Source: Roseibacterium elongatum DSM 19469 (GTDB lineage: Bacteria > Pseudomonadota > Alphaproteobacteria > Rhodobacterales > Rhodobacteraceae). From it: DNA of 64,000 nt. Below, piece after piece: positions 1 to 8,741 of this stretch; position 1 is the stretch's first letter, and the number at the start of each line of letters is the position of its first letter. The notes under the pieces were generated by a model. The model was given only the letters and a program-made list of their open reading frames with translations, was not told the DNA's origin and made no database searches. The stretch is from NCBI RefSeq assembly GCF_000590925.1, contig NZ_CP004372.1:2151001-2215000 (forward strand), written 5' to 3'. Both the position numbers and the translations under genes were made by a program.

Positions 1-693
1 GAGGAACTGGCGCAGTTTTCGCCCGAGGATCGCGTCGGTATCCTGAGCCTGATGGATCACACGCCGGGGCAGCGCCAATTCGCCGATATCGACCAGTACC
101 GCACCTACATGAAGGGCAAGCATGGCCTGAGCGAAGAGGTGTTCATGGACCATGTGGCGACCCGCAAGGCCCTCGGCGATCGGGTGCGCGACGCGCATGA
201 GGCCGCGGCTGTGGAGGCCGCACAGCGCCTGGGCGCGGTGCTGGCCAGCCATGACGACACCACGTTGAGCCATGTCGTGCGCTCGGCCGGGCACGGGATT
301 GCACTGGCCGAGTTCCCCACCACCAAGGAGGCGGCGCGCGCCTGCCATCAGCACAAGATCAAGGTCATGATGGGGGCGCCCAACCTGATCCGGGGCGGGT
401 CGCATTCGGGCAATGTGGCGGCGCGGGACCTGGCCGAGGCCGACCTTCTGGATATCCTGTCGTCGGATTATGTGCCCGCGGCGCTGCTCTATGCGGCGGT
501 GAAGCTGGGCGAGATCTGGGACGACATGGCGCAGGCCATGGCCACGGTTTCGGCCGCGCCGGCGCAGGCCACGGGGCTGATGGATCGCGGGCGGTTGGCC
601 GAAGGGATGCGCGCCGACGTGATCCGCTTCGCCACCGTCAAGGGCGTGCCGGCCCTGCGCGGTGTGTGGTCGGCGGGCACGCGCGTGGCGTGA
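1..693 (+). CDS. phnM: PhnM, C-P lyase pathway triphosphate diphosphatase (5' end outside window)
   Basis: The gene is open from base 1 in the same frame as the first internal ATG at 52, so this is the C-terminal part of a larger protein. It resembles PhnM of the amidohydrolase superfamily, which removes diphosphate from alpha-D-ribose 1-methylphosphonate 5-triphosphate before C-P bond cleavage. Visible family motifs are MDHTPGQRQF, the metal-site SHDDTT, the SGNVAARDL stretch and SSDYVP near the end. All are shared with the second, complete PhnM at 1609-2760. It is convergent with the TIM-barrel gene at 764 and is probably the end of an upstream phn operon that is not in this window. Confidence 0.9.
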   Translation, partial: EELAQFSPEDRVGILSLMDHTPGQRQFADIDQYRTYMKGKHGLSEEVFMDHVATRKALGDRVRDAHEAAAVEAAQRLGAVLASHDDTTLSHVVRSAGHGIALAEFPTTKEAARACHQHKIKVMMGAPNLIRGGSHSGNVAARDLAEADLLDILSSDYVPAALLYAAVKLGEIWDDMAQAMATVSAAPAQATGLMDRGRLAEGMRADVIRFATVKGVPALRGVWSAGTRVA

Positions 694-700
694 GGGGGCA

Positions 701-733
701 GCGCCTCGGCGGGCCTTGAACCCGCCTCGGCGC
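701..733. terminator. Hairpin between convergent genes, likely bidirectional terminator
   Basis: GCGCC (701-705) pairs with GGCGC (729-733) and GGCGGG (708-713) pairs with CCCGCC (721-726), with a TC/TC internal loop and a 7-base loop. It lies eight bases after the phnM stop and before the end of the opposing gene. No clear T-tract follows, so termination is inferred from structure and position. Confidence 0.5.
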
Positions 734-763
734 TTGGGCGCGGGGCGGCGCGCGGCGGTGCCC

Positions 764-1597
764 TCAGCGGGCAAGGCCCTGACCCGAAAGGTAGTCCATG
801 GCAACGGGAATGTCGGCGGCCTCGCGCAGTTCCAGCACAAGGTGCGGGCGCTGCGGCAGGGCGGCGATGGCGGCGAAGACCGCGTGCCAGTTCACCGTTC
901 CGCGCCCCGGTGCCCAATGGCGGTCGGCGAACCCATCGGCATCCTGCAGATGCACATGGGCCAGCAGCGGGCCGGCATCGGCGATGAAGTAATCCACCGG
1001 TGGTGCGCCCGTCGCGCCGTGGGCGTAGTGCGCGTGGCCGGTGTCGATCGAGAGTTTCACCGCGTCCGACCCGAAACTGCTGGCCAGATCGCGGCGAAAG
1101 CGCGGGTCGATATCCTCGATGTTTTCGATGACCAGCGTGATGCCCTCGGCCTCGGCCAGCGCGACGGCCTCGCGCAGGATGGCGTGGACCGCGTCGATCT
1201 TGCGCTCGGCGGCGGCGGGCGTGGCCCCGATACGCGGGTTGTTTCCGAAATTGAACCAATCCCACGTGGAATAGGGGGAATGGATCACCATCTGTGACGC
1301 CCCGAGCGCGGCGGCAGCGCGCACCCCGCTGACGTAGCGCCGGGCGACGATGGGCGCGATCTCGGGGTCTGCGGTGTCGAGGGCCAGATCGTAGAACGGC
1401 CCGTGGATGCCCAACCGCCCCTCGAACCCGTCGAGATGGGTGCGGGCGGCGGCCACGCGCCCCGGCCAGTCGCCCAGCAGAACCTCGGGCAGCAGAAAGT
1501 CCTGCAGTTCGAGATCGCGCTGATCGGCGATCAGCCAATCACGGAAGCGGGGCAGGTCGGCCACCATCAGCGCGGCCCCGATCTTGAGCGGTGTCAT
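764..1597 (-). CDS. Sugar phosphate isomerase/epimerase-like TIM-barrel protein
   Basis: A 277-residue protein of the xylose isomerase-like / AP endonuclease 2 superfamily. Metal-site signatures are visible in order: HSPYST, VIENIED (Glu ligand), SIDTGHAHY, HVHLQD and a terminal VLELRE glutamate. The family includes sugar epimerases, isomerases and nucleases; length and motifs suit a small-sugar isomerase or epimerase rather than a DNA repair enzyme. It starts 11 bases after the second phnM stops, so the two are probably co-transcribed. That suggests a role on a ribose-phosphate or phosphonate-derived sugar intermediate, but the substrate cannot be read from the sequence. Confidence 0.75.
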   Translation of the reverse strand: MTPLKIGAALMVADLPRFRDWLIADQRDLELQDFLLPEVLLGDWPGRVAAARTHLDGFEGRLGIHGPFYDLALDTADPEIAPIVARRYVSGVRAAAALGASQMVIHSPYSTWDWFNFGNNPRIGATPAAAERKIDAVHAILREAVALAEAEGITLVIENIEDIDPRFRRDLASSFGSDAVKLSIDTGHAHYAHGATGAPPVDYFIADAGPLLAHVHLQDADGFADRHWAPGRGTVNWHAVFAAIAALPQRPHLVLELREAADIPVAMDYLSGQGLAR

Positions 1598-1608
1598 GGT
1601 CGATCCCC

Positions 1609-2760
1609 TCAGAAAACCTGCCGGCCGGCGCGCCAGACCGCCTGAACGACCGGCTGACCATCTTGCAGCCGCACAGCGACCAGATCGGCGCGCAGCCCGT
1701 CGGCGATGGCCCCGCGATCCTTCAGACCGGTCAGTTGGGCCGGGGCGCGCGTGACCAGCGCGATGGCGGCGGGCAGATCCTGCGGCAGGGCGGAATCGGC
1801 GGCGATGGCAAAGGCCGCATCCAGCGGCGAGCGCGGGATATAGTCGGAGGCCAGCGCATCCACGAGGCCATGGGCCAGCAACTCGGCCACAGCGACATTG
1901 CCCGATTGCGAGCCACCGCGCAGGTAGTTCGGCGCACCGGCGACGATGGACAGGTCCGCTTGGCGCGCGCGGCGGGCGGCGGCCAGCGTGGTGGGAAACT
2001 CGGAGATATGGACGCCCTCGGAGACGGCCTGATCGACATGACCCTCGGTCCGGTCGTCATGGCTCATCAGGGGCAGGGCGTTGGCCTGGGCGGCGGCGAT
2101 GACATGGGCGCGCACCTCGGGTCCGCAGCTGCGCGAGCGCGCGAACAGGTCCTCCATCATGGCGCGGCCTGTCACCTCGTCGACCTCCATCTCGTGGATC
2201 ATGTGGTTGAACCATTTTTCCACATCCGGGCTTTGGCGGTCGCCGGGCGTGTGATCCATAACCGAGACCAGCCGCGCCACGGGCAGGACGATGATGGCGT
2301 CGGTCAGGGCCATGGTGGTGGGGTCCGAGATCTCGCAGCGCATGTGCAGCAGGTGGTCGGCGCGGAACAGGCCGCGATCCTGCCCGTGGATCAGGGCGGC
2401 GACCAGCGGCCCGAGAATCTCGCGCCGTTCGGGGCGTTTCATCGAGGCGCCGACGGACAGGCTGTCGAAGACGGTGGTGGTGCCGCCGGAAACCACCACG
2501 CCGTCATGGGCCATGAGCGCGGGCAGGAAGGACCAGATCACACCGACCCGAGGGTGGGTGTGACGTTCGACGTGATCGGTGTGCAGATCGACAATACCCG
2601 GGATCAGGAAGGCCCCGCCGAGGTCGCGGTCGCCAGCGGCCCGGGTCAGCCCGGCGATGCGCCCCGCCTCGATGGCGAGACCGCCCTCGACGATGCCGTC
2701 GGGCGTGACGATACGGGCATTGGACAGTGTCAGCAGGGCAGGGTCGGCCTGATCGAACAT
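1609..2760 (-). CDS. phnM: Second PhnM-type amidohydrolase (alpha-D-ribose 1-methylphosphonate 5-triphosphate diphosphatase)
   Basis: A complete 383-residue amidohydrolase. The N-terminal metal motif HTDHVERHTHPR, MDHTPGDRQ, SHDDRT, the SGNVAVAEL stretch and SDYIP are typical of PhnM and parallel the partial copy at 1-693. In the C-P lyase pathway PhnM converts the triphosphate to the 5-phosphate substrate of PhnJ. It is first in a two-gene minus-strand unit with the TIM-barrel gene and is divergent from phnD. A good Pho-box-like repeat lies 68 bases upstream of its start. Two phnM copies this close suggest either separate regulation or a divergent substrate for this one. Confidence 0.85.
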   Translation of the reverse strand: MFDQADPALLTLSNARIVTPDGIVEGGLAIEAGRIAGLTRAAGDRDLGGAFLIPGIVDLHTDHVERHTHPRVGVIWSFLPALMAHDGVVVSGGTTTVFDSLSVGASMKRPERREILGPLVAALIHGQDRGLFRADHLLHMRCEISDPTTMALTDAIIVLPVARLVSVMDHTPGDRQSPDVEKWFNHMIHEMEVDEVTGRAMMEDLFARSRSCGPEVRAHVIAAAQANALPLMSHDDRTEGHVDQAVSEGVHISEFPTTLAAARRARQADLSIVAGAPNYLRGGSQSGNVAVAELLAHGLVDALASDYIPRSPLDAAFAIAADSALPQDLPAAIALVTRAPAQLTGLKDRGAIADGLRADLVAVRLQDGQPVVQAVWRAGRQVF

Positions 2761-2827
2761 CGCATGTCTCCTTGCGGCAGGGATGCCCCGACAAAGGCGC
2801 GGTTTGTAACGGGTACATGCCAGCGGG

Positions 2828-2845
2828 ATGATCTTTTGGTGACAG
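2828..2845 (-). promoter_or_regulatory. Candidate Pho box upstream of phnM
   Basis: On the minus strand it reads CTGTCACCAAAAGATCAT: two 7-base half-sites (CTGTCAC, AGATCAT) separated by 4 bases, giving the 11-base period of PhoB sites (consensus CTGTCAT-N4-CTGTCAT). The first half matches 6 of 7, the second 4 of 7. It sits 68 bases upstream of the phnM start, a normal promoter distance. Confidence 0.5.
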
Positions 2846-3057
2846 GGCGCCGGTGCGGTCTGAAGGATGCCGAAGGGTTATCGGGCGATTCCGACACTTC
2901 AGGTTGAGTGGCCCGCCCCGCGATCCACGCCTGGGGTGCTAAACTCAACAAATTCTGGGGTTGTCGATGCGGCGATCCGGCGTGTGATGGCCACCCTGTC
3001 ACTGGGCGATCGGCGAAAGCGCCGGGCGGATCAACGGCTTGGCCTGTGGTTACAGAG

Positions 3058-3086
3058 CTTTCACATGGATTTTGCCGAGCGGTCAC
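3058..3086 (+). promoter_or_regulatory. Weak candidate Pho box upstream of phnD
   Basis: CTTTCAC (3058-3064) and CGGTCAC (3080-3086) each match the PhoB half-site at 5 of 7 positions and lie 22 bases apart, two 11-base periods. The intervening half-site is poor. Position and phosphonate context favour PhoB control, but the match alone is weak. Confidence 0.3.
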
Positions 3087-3188
3087 AAAACATCCCTAGC
3101 ACCCCGAGGCGACGGGGTGGGCTGCGACGGTCGCGGTGATGCCCCGCACCGGATCATTTCACCGGAACTAGCCATAGGGACCAAACCC

Positions 3189-4118
3189 ATGATGAAACCG
3201 ACGATTGCCGCGCTCGCCCTGGGCGCGACGGCCCTGACCTCCACCGCCGCACTGGCCCAGGACGCCGACTGGCGCGACGAGGTGCCGGTGTTCCGCATCG
3301 GCCTGCTGGGCGGCGAGAACGAAGCCGACCGCCTGCGCGACCACGCCTGCCAGGAAGCCTACCTGGAAGAACGTCTTGGCGTTGACGTCGAACTGTTCCC
3401 CGCATCGGATTACGCGGGCGTGTTGCAGGGCCTGCTGGCCGGCCAGCTGGAATTCGCGGGCCTCGGCTCGTCCGGCTATGCCGGCATCTACCTGCAGGAC
3501 AAGGATGCGGTCGAGCCGCTTTACACCACCATGCAGATCGACGGCTCGCTGGGCTATTACTCGGTCATGTACACCCGTGCCGACAGCGGCATCGAGACGC
3601 TCGAGGACATGGAAGGCCGCAGCCTTGCCTTTGCCGACCCGAACTCGACCTCGGGCTACCTTGTGCCCTCCTATGAACTGGCCGAGCAACTGGGCGGCCC
3701 GCTGGAAGGGTATTTCGGCGAAACCGGGTTTGGCGGCGGCCACGAGCAGGCCGTTGTGGCGGTGCTGAACGGTCAGTACGATGCCGGCGTGACCTGGACC
3801 TCGGGTGTGGGCGACATCAACCAAGGCTATTCGCGTGGCAACCTGCGTTCGATGGTGGATCGTGACATGCTGGACATGTCGGAAATCCAGATCATCTGGC
3901 AGTCGAACCTGATCACCAACGGCCCGCGCGTGATCCGCTCGGACCTGCCGCAGGACCTCAAGGACCTGGTGATGGGCGCCATGATGCAGCTGCAGGTCGA
4001 GGATCGGGCCTGCTTCGACGCGATCAACGATGGCGAGGCGATGGGCTACTGGCCGATCAACCACGCCTTCTACGAGCCGATCATCAACATGCGTCGCGAA
4101 CTGGAAGGTCAGCGCTGA
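3189..4118 (+). CDS. phnD: Phosphonate ABC transporter, periplasmic binding protein PhnD
   Basis: A 309-residue solute-binding protein of the phosphate/phosphite/phosphonate family. The chosen ATG at 3189 gives a clear Sec signal peptide with a cleavage site near TAALAQD; an upstream in-frame start would only add an unlikely leader. Visible family segments include RIGLLGGENEADRL and FADPNSTSGYLVPSYEL. It delivers phosphonates to the PhnC/PhnE importer encoded just downstream. The 96-base gap to phnC holds a strong hairpin, consistent with excess binding protein over transporter. Confidence 0.93.
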   Translation: MMKPTIAALALGATALTSTAALAQDADWRDEVPVFRIGLLGGENEADRLRDHACQEAYLEERLGVDVELFPASDYAGVLQGLLAGQLEFAGLGSSGYAGIYLQDKDAVEPLYTTMQIDGSLGYYSVMYTRADSGIETLEDMEGRSLAFADPNSTSGYLVPSYELAEQLGGPLEGYFGETGFGGGHEQAVVAVLNGQYDAGVTWTSGVGDINQGYSRGNLRSMVDRDMLDMSEIQIIWQSNLITNGPRVIRSDLPQDLKDLVMGAMMQLQVEDRACFDAINDGEAMGYWPINHAFYEPIINMRRELEGQR

Positions 4119-4138
4119 GCGCCGACCGGACCGAACGG

Positions 4139-4166
4139 GGGGCCGGTGCCTGTGCGTACCGGCCCC
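4139..4166 (+). terminator. Intercistronic hairpin between phnD and phnC
   Basis: GGGGCCGGT (4139-4147) and ACCGGCCCC (4158-4166) form a 9-bp perfect stem with a 10-base loop, followed only by TTGG. The position between binding-protein and ATPase genes suggests partial termination or 3'-end stabilisation of the phnD message. Confidence 0.5.
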
Positions 4167-4214
4167 TTGGCCATGGCTATTGGCCCGCATCAAGGCGCGA
4201 AAAGGGGACGCACC

Positions 4215-5021
4215 ATGCTCAAGCTTGAAAAACTGACCCGCAGGTTCGGCGACACCATCGCCGTCGGGAACGCCAACCTCGAAATCCCGGACGGGCAGAT
4301 GGTCGGCATCATCGGCCGCTCGGGCGCGGGCAAATCGACCCTTCTGCGCCTGCTGAACCGCCTGATCGACCCCTCCGAGGGGCAGATCCTGTTCGGCGAC
4401 ACCGATATTGCCCAGCTCTCGGGCAAGGAGCTGCGGGCTTGGCGCTCGGATTGCGCGATGATCTTTCAGCAGTTCAACCTGGTGGGGCGTCTGGATGTCA
4501 TCACCAACGTGTTGACCGGCCGTCTGCACACCATCCCCACCTGGCGCTCGATGGCGCAGGTCTTCACCCCGCGCGAACGCGCCTTTGCGATCCAGGCGCT
4601 CGATCGCCTCGGAATGGCGCATACGGCGCTGCAAAAGGCCGAAACGCTGTCGGGCGGCCAGCAGCAGCGCGTCGCCATCGCCCGCGCTCTGGCGCAAGAG
4701 CCCAAGATCCTGCTGGCCGACGAGCCCATCGCCTCGCTCGACCCGATGAATGCCAAGATCGTCATGGACGCCCTGCGCGACATCAACACCCAGGATGGCA
4801 TCACCGTCATCTGCAACCTGCACACGCTGGATACCGCGCGGCAGTATTGCGACCGTATCATCGGCATGCAGGACGGCCGTATCGTCTTTGACGGCACGCC
4901 CGATCTGCTGACCACCGGCATGGCGCGCGAGATCTACGGCGCCGAGGCGAATGAAGCCTTCAACGAGGCCGCGACCTCGACCGCAATCCCGGCCGCAGCG
5001 CGCGTGCGAGAACTGGCCTGA
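4215..5021 (+). CDS. phnC: Phosphonate ABC transporter ATPase PhnC
   Basis: A 268-residue ABC ATPase. Walker A is GRSGAGKS at residues 34-41, the Q-loop FQQFN near 85, the signature LSGGQQQR at 145-152, Walker B ILLADE at 165-170, and a late histidine in CNLHTL. PhnC powers uptake of phosphonates through the PhnE dimer with PhnD. The start at 4215 gives the normal family N-terminus. phnE follows after 11 bases, so the genes are one operon. Confidence 0.93.
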   Translation: MLKLEKLTRRFGDTIAVGNANLEIPDGQMVGIIGRSGAGKSTLLRLLNRLIDPSEGQILFGDTDIAQLSGKELRAWRSDCAMIFQQFNLVGRLDVITNVLTGRLHTIPTWRSMAQVFTPRERAFAIQALDRLGMAHTALQKAETLSGGQQQRVAIARALAQEPKILLADEPIASLDPMNAKIVMDALRDINTQDGITVICNLHTLDTARQYCDRIIGMQDGRIVFDGTPDLLTTGMAREIYGAEANEAFNEAATSTAIPAAARVRELA

Positions 5022-5032
5022 CGGAGCATCCC

Positions 5033-5974
5033 ATGTCTGACATCAGCATGATGGGCGGCTCGGCCGGTGCAACGGGCGACGCCCCGCACGACGCCGTGCA
5101 TGCCTTTGAACGCCATCGCGCCGAATTGCGCGCCTCGAAACGGGTGTGGAACATCGTCCTGCTGGTCGGCTTCGCCCTATGCCTCGGGCTGTCGGTCTAT
5201 ATCAGCCAGTTTTACCCCGACCGGCTGGCCAATGGCGTGCCGCGCATCTTCGAATATTTCGGAACCATCATTCCCGATCTGCAATGGGATCTCCTGTTCG
5301 AGGGGCGCACCGAGGACGGCCGCGCCGTGCCCGGCTCGCTGATCTACTGGTACACGGATTTCTGGGACTACATGGGCCTGATCTTCGAGACGGTCCTGAT
5401 GGCGATCACGGCAACGCTCCTGGGCACCTTCTTTGCCTTCATCCTCAGCTTTTCGGCCTCGGCCAATTTCGCGCCGTCGCGTTGGGCCTATTGGATCTCG
5501 CGCCGCGTCTTCGAGATCTGCCGCGGCATTCCCGAGATCCTGCTGGCGCTGGTCTTCGTGTTCATGATCGGCATCGGCCCCCTGGCCGGCGTGCTGGCCA
5601 TTGCCATCCACAGCACCGGCGCCCTGGGCAAGCTGTTCGCGGAGGTCAACGAGAACGCCTCGTCCCGCCCGGTCGAGGGCATCACCGCAGTCGGCGGGAC
5701 CTGGGCCGAAAAGATCGCCTACGGGGTCGTGCCGCAGGTCGCGCCCAATTTCTTCAGCTACGCCATGCTGCGCTTCGAGATCAACGTGCGCGCCTCGTCG
5801 ATCATCGGCTTCGTGGGCGCGGGCGGCATCGGGCAGGAGTTGAACCGCGTCATCTCGTTCTACTCGGATGACCGGGTGCTGGCGGTTCTGATCCTCGTGA
5901 TCGCGACGGTGACCATCATCGACCTGATTTCCGAGCGGGTGCGCCACGGCTTCATCGGGCGGGAGAATTTCTGA
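5033..5974 (+). CDS. phnE: Phosphonate ABC transporter permease PhnE (first copy)
   Basis: A 313-residue inner-membrane permease with a cytoplasmic N-terminus, a first membrane segment near residues 37-55, a roughly 60-residue periplasmic segment and then a multi-helix permease core. The ATPase-contact loop (EAA-type) is visible as VEGITAVGGTWAEK. Its stop overlaps the start of the second phnE by one base. Paired, unequal PhnE subunits are common in alphaproteobacterial phosphonate importers. Confidence 0.92.
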   Translation: MSDISMMGGSAGATGDAPHDAVHAFERHRAELRASKRVWNIVLLVGFALCLGLSVYISQFYPDRLANGVPRIFEYFGTIIPDLQWDLLFEGRTEDGRAVPGSLIYWYTDFWDYMGLIFETVLMAITATLLGTFFAFILSFSASANFAPSRWAYWISRRVFEICRGIPEILLALVFVFMIGIGPLAGVLAIAIHSTGALGKLFAEVNENASSRPVEGITAVGGTWAEKIAYGVVPQVAPNFFSYAMLRFEINVRASSIIGFVGAGGIGQELNRVISFYSDDRVLAVLILVIATVTIIDLISERVRHGFIGRENF

Positions 5975-6831
5975 TGATCATCGCTTCGCTGTCCATAATG
6001 GACGACGCACAGATCGACAGCATCCGCGCGGCACATCCCGGCGCCTTCGGCGGGGTCGGGCAAACGGTGCGTCGCTGGACGCCGTGGATCATCGCCCTGG
6101 TCTACGTGATCGGGTCTCTGTGGTATTTCGAGATCTGGAAACTGGCCGACGCGTCCCAGCGGGTCTGGGACCTGCTGCGCAATTTCGTGGTGTGGCGCGA
6201 CATGGCCGATTGGCAATACGCCAACATCTACAAGGGCATTGCGCAGACGCTGGCGATGGCGTTCCTGGGCACGCTTCTGGGCACCATCGGGGCGCTGTTC
6301 GTGGGGTTTCTCGCCGCAAGGAACGTGGTGCGCATCGCGCTGGTCCGCCATCTCGTGCGCCGATTTCTCGATATCCTGCGCGGTGTGGATCAACTGGTCT
6401 GGGGGCTTGTCTTCGTGCGGGCGGTCGGCCTTGGCCCGCTGGCCGGTGTGCTGGCAATCTTCGTGTCGGATCTGGGCACCTTGTCCAAGCTCTATTCCGA
6501 GGCGATCGAGAATATCGACCGCAAGCAGGTCGAGGGCATCCGCTCGACCGGGGCGGGGCCGCTGGCGGTCATCCGATATGGTTATATCCCGCAAGTTCTG
6601 CCGGTCTTCATCTCGCAATCGCTGTATTTCCTCGAGTCCAACACCCGTTCGGCCACCATTCTGGGCATCGTGGGCGCGGGCGGTATCGGCATGATCATCA
6701 TCGAACGCTTCCGCGCCTCGCTCTATGATCAGGTGGCCTTCGTGGTGTTGAATGTGCTGGTGTTGATCTTTGCCATCGACTGGCTGTCGAAACGCATTCG
6801 CCTTTGGGTGATCGGCGTACGCCACGATTGA
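5974..6831 (+). CDS. phnE: Phosphonate ABC transporter permease PhnE (second copy)
   Basis: A 285-residue permease and paralogue of the preceding gene. The EAA-type loop reads [18 protein letters not shown] and is followed by the conserved IVGAGGIGM segment. The start overlaps the upstream stop (TGATGA), implying translational coupling; an alternative ATG at 5998 is possible. It should form the heterodimeric membrane channel with the first PhnE. Confidence 0.92.
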   Translation: MIIASLSIMDDAQIDSIRAAHPGAFGGVGQTVRRWTPWIIALVYVIGSLWYFEIWKLADASQRVWDLLRNFVVWRDMADWQYANIYKGIAQTLAMAFLGTLLGTIGALFVGFLAARNVVRIALVRHLVRRFLDILRGVDQLVWGLVFVRAVGLGPLAGVLAIFVSDLGTLSKLYSEAIENIDRKQVEGIRSTGAGPLAVIRYGYIPQVLPVFISQSLYFLESNTRSATILGIVGAGGIGMIIIERFRASLYDQVAFVVLNVLVLIFAIDWLSKRIRLWVIGVRHD

Positions 6832-6842
6832 AGGATGACGCC

Positions 6843-7460
6843 ATGAGCAAGAAGACACTCGGGGTGGCACCGACGCTCCACCCCGAGGCCGAGCTGGGCG
6901 CGGACGTGACGCTTGGCCGCTACACCGAGGTTGGTCGCTTCACGAAAATGGCCGCCTGCGAGATGGGCGACTATTCCTACATCTGCGAGTTCGGCCACGT
7001 CATCTGGTCGACCATCGGCAAATGGACGAACATCGCCAACATGGTTCGGCTGAACCCGGGTAACCATCCGACATGGCGCGCGTGCCAGCATCACGCGCTG
7101 TATCGCGCCGAGCAATACGGGTTCGGCGAGGACGAGGCCGAGTTCTTCGAATGGCGCAAGGATCACTGGGTCACCGTCGGTCATGACGTGTGGATTGCGC
7201 ATAACGTCACGGTTCTGGCGGGCGTCACCATCGGCACCGGGGCCGTGGTGGGGGCCGGGGCCGTGGTGACGAGGGATGTCGACCCCTACATGATCGTCGG
7301 GGGCGTCCCCGCCAAGCCGCTCAAGCGGCGGTTTTCGCCCGCACAGGCCGATGCGCTGATGGAGATCGCCTGGTGGGACTGGTCGCATGATGTCTTCGGG
7401 GCCGCGCTGCCCGATTTCCGCGCGCTGTCCATCGACGCTTTCATCGAGAAATACCGCTAG
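6843..7460 (+). CDS. Phosphonate-associated hexapeptide-repeat acyltransferase
   Basis: A 205-residue left-handed beta-helix protein. Hexapeptide repeats run from near the start ([20 protein letters not shown]) and again around [19 protein letters not shown], ending in the typical [12 protein letters not shown]. It matches the xenobiotic/chloramphenicol-type acetyltransferases found in phosphonate operons. By family it uses acetyl-CoA; in this context it may acetylate aminophosphonates or a related intermediate. It is 11 bases after phnE and ends the operon. Confidence 0.8.
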   Translation: MSKKTLGVAPTLHPEAELGADVTLGRYTEVGRFTKMAACEMGDYSYICEFGHVIWSTIGKWTNIANMVRLNPGNHPTWRACQHHALYRAEQYGFGEDEAEFFEWRKDHWVTVGHDVWIAHNVTVLAGVTIGTGAVVGAGAVVTRDVDPYMIVGGVPAKPLKRRFSPAQADALMEIAWWDWSHDVFGAALPDFRALSIDAFIEKYR

Positions 7461-7532
7461 CCGCCCGCGCGTCTTGCCAGCCCGCCCGATCCCGCGCTAG
7501 GCCGTTGCACGTGCGGACAAGGCGGGGTGGGC

Positions 7533-8738
7533 ATGGCCGACAAGTATGATGTTGTGATCGTTGGCGGGGCCGTCATCGGCTCGGCGGTGGCGAGTTACCT
7601 GACCTCGGACCCCGATTTCGGGGGGCGCGTTCTGGTCGTCGAGCGTGACCCAAGCTATGCCTTCGCCTCGACCGGCCTGTCGGCCTCGGGCATCCGCACC
7701 CAGTTCTCGCACGAGATCAATGTCAGGATCAGCCAGTATGGCCTTCAGGTGATCCGCGACTTCGCGGCGATCGCGGCAACCGATGCCCCCGGCCCGGATC
7801 TGCATTTTCACGAGGGCGGGTACCTGACGCTGGCCAATAGCGAAACGGCCGCGCGCATCCTGCGCGAGAACCACGCCGTGCAGTCGGCCTGCGGCGCCGA
7901 TGTCGTGCTGTGGGATCAAGACGAGCTGTCCCGTGCCTTTCCTCACCTCAATGTCGCGGACATCCATCTGGCGGCCTATGGCCGGTCGGGCGAAGGGTGG
8001 TTCGACAATACCGGCCTGATGCAGGGGTTTCGCGCCAAGGCCCGGGCCCAAGGGGCCGCGTATATCAACGACGAGGTCGTGGACCTTGTGACCGCACAGG
8101 GCCGCGTCACCGAGGTCATCCTCACGTCAGGGCGACATGTGTCCGCCGGAACCGTGGTCAACGCCTCCGGTGCACGAGCGGCCCAGGTGGCGCGCATGGC
8201 GGGCCTTGAGCTGCCGGTCGAGCCGCGCAAACGCACGGTGTTCGTTTTTGACTGCGCCCGGACACCACAAGGCACCGCCACGGTCAATGGCGGCCGCCTG
8301 CCGCTGATGATCGACCCCAGCGGCGTCTATTGTCGCCCCGAGGGGCGCTATTTCCTGACCGGGGCGCCGCCGCTGGAGGACCCCGCCGTCGACTGGGACG
8401 ATTTTGACCCGCGTCACGAGGAATTCGAAGAGATCATCTGGCCCGCGCTCGCCGAACGGTCCCCGGCCTTCGAGGCGATCAAGCCGATCCGTCATTGGGC
8501 CGGGCATTACGATTACAACACGCTCGATCACAACCTCATCGTCGGACGGCACCCGGAATGCCCCAATTTCATCTGTGCCAACGGCTTTTCCGGCCACGGT
8601 CTGCAACAGGCCCCGGCCACGGGCCGCGCCGTGGCCGAGTTGATCGTGCATGGCGGCTATCGCAGCCTCGACCTCGGTGCCTTCGGGGTCGAACGCATCC
8701 TTGAAAACCGCCCGCTGCTAGAAAAGGTCGTGATCTAG
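7533..8738 (+). CDS. FAD-dependent oxidoreductase (DAO family)
   Basis: A 401-residue flavoprotein of the D-amino acid oxidase/glycine oxidase superfamily. The N-terminal dinucleotide-binding motif appears as DVVIVGGAVIGSAVA, and the C-terminal FAD region as CANGFSGHGLQQAPATGRAV. ATG at 7533 is preferred over a GTG six bases upstream. It most resembles sarcosine-, dimethylglycine- or FOXRED1-like oxidases; the amine substrate is not evident. The phn operon ends 72 bases upstream and a linked function is not demonstrated. Confidence 0.75.
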   Translation: MADKYDVVIVGGAVIGSAVASYLTSDPDFGGRVLVVERDPSYAFASTGLSASGIRTQFSHEINVRISQYGLQVIRDFAAIAATDAPGPDLHFHEGGYLTLANSETAARILRENHAVQSACGADVVLWDQDELSRAFPHLNVADIHLAAYGRSGEGWFDNTGLMQGFRAKARAQGAAYINDEVVDLVTAQGRVTEVILTSGRHVSAGTVVNASGARAAQVARMAGLELPVEPRKRTVFVFDCARTPQGTATVNGGRLPLMIDPSGVYCRPEGRYFLTGAPPLEDPAVDWDDFDPRHEEFEEIIWPALAERSPAFEAIKPIRHWAGHYDYNTLDHNLIVGRHPECPNFICANGFSGHGLQQAPATGRAVAELIVHGGYRSLDLGAFGVERILENRPLLEKVVI

Positions 8739-8741
8739 CCC

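Larger units (their letters stand above)
2761..3188. other. Divergent intergenic region phnM / phnD
   Basis: A 428-base non-coding stretch between the minus-strand phnM and the plus-strand phnD. No convincing gene is visible. It should hold both promoters. It carries one CTGTCAC on the minus strand (2839-2845), one on the plus strand (2996-3002), and further TCAC-containing words nearer phnD, as expected for PhoB-controlled phosphonate genes. Confidence 0.6.
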
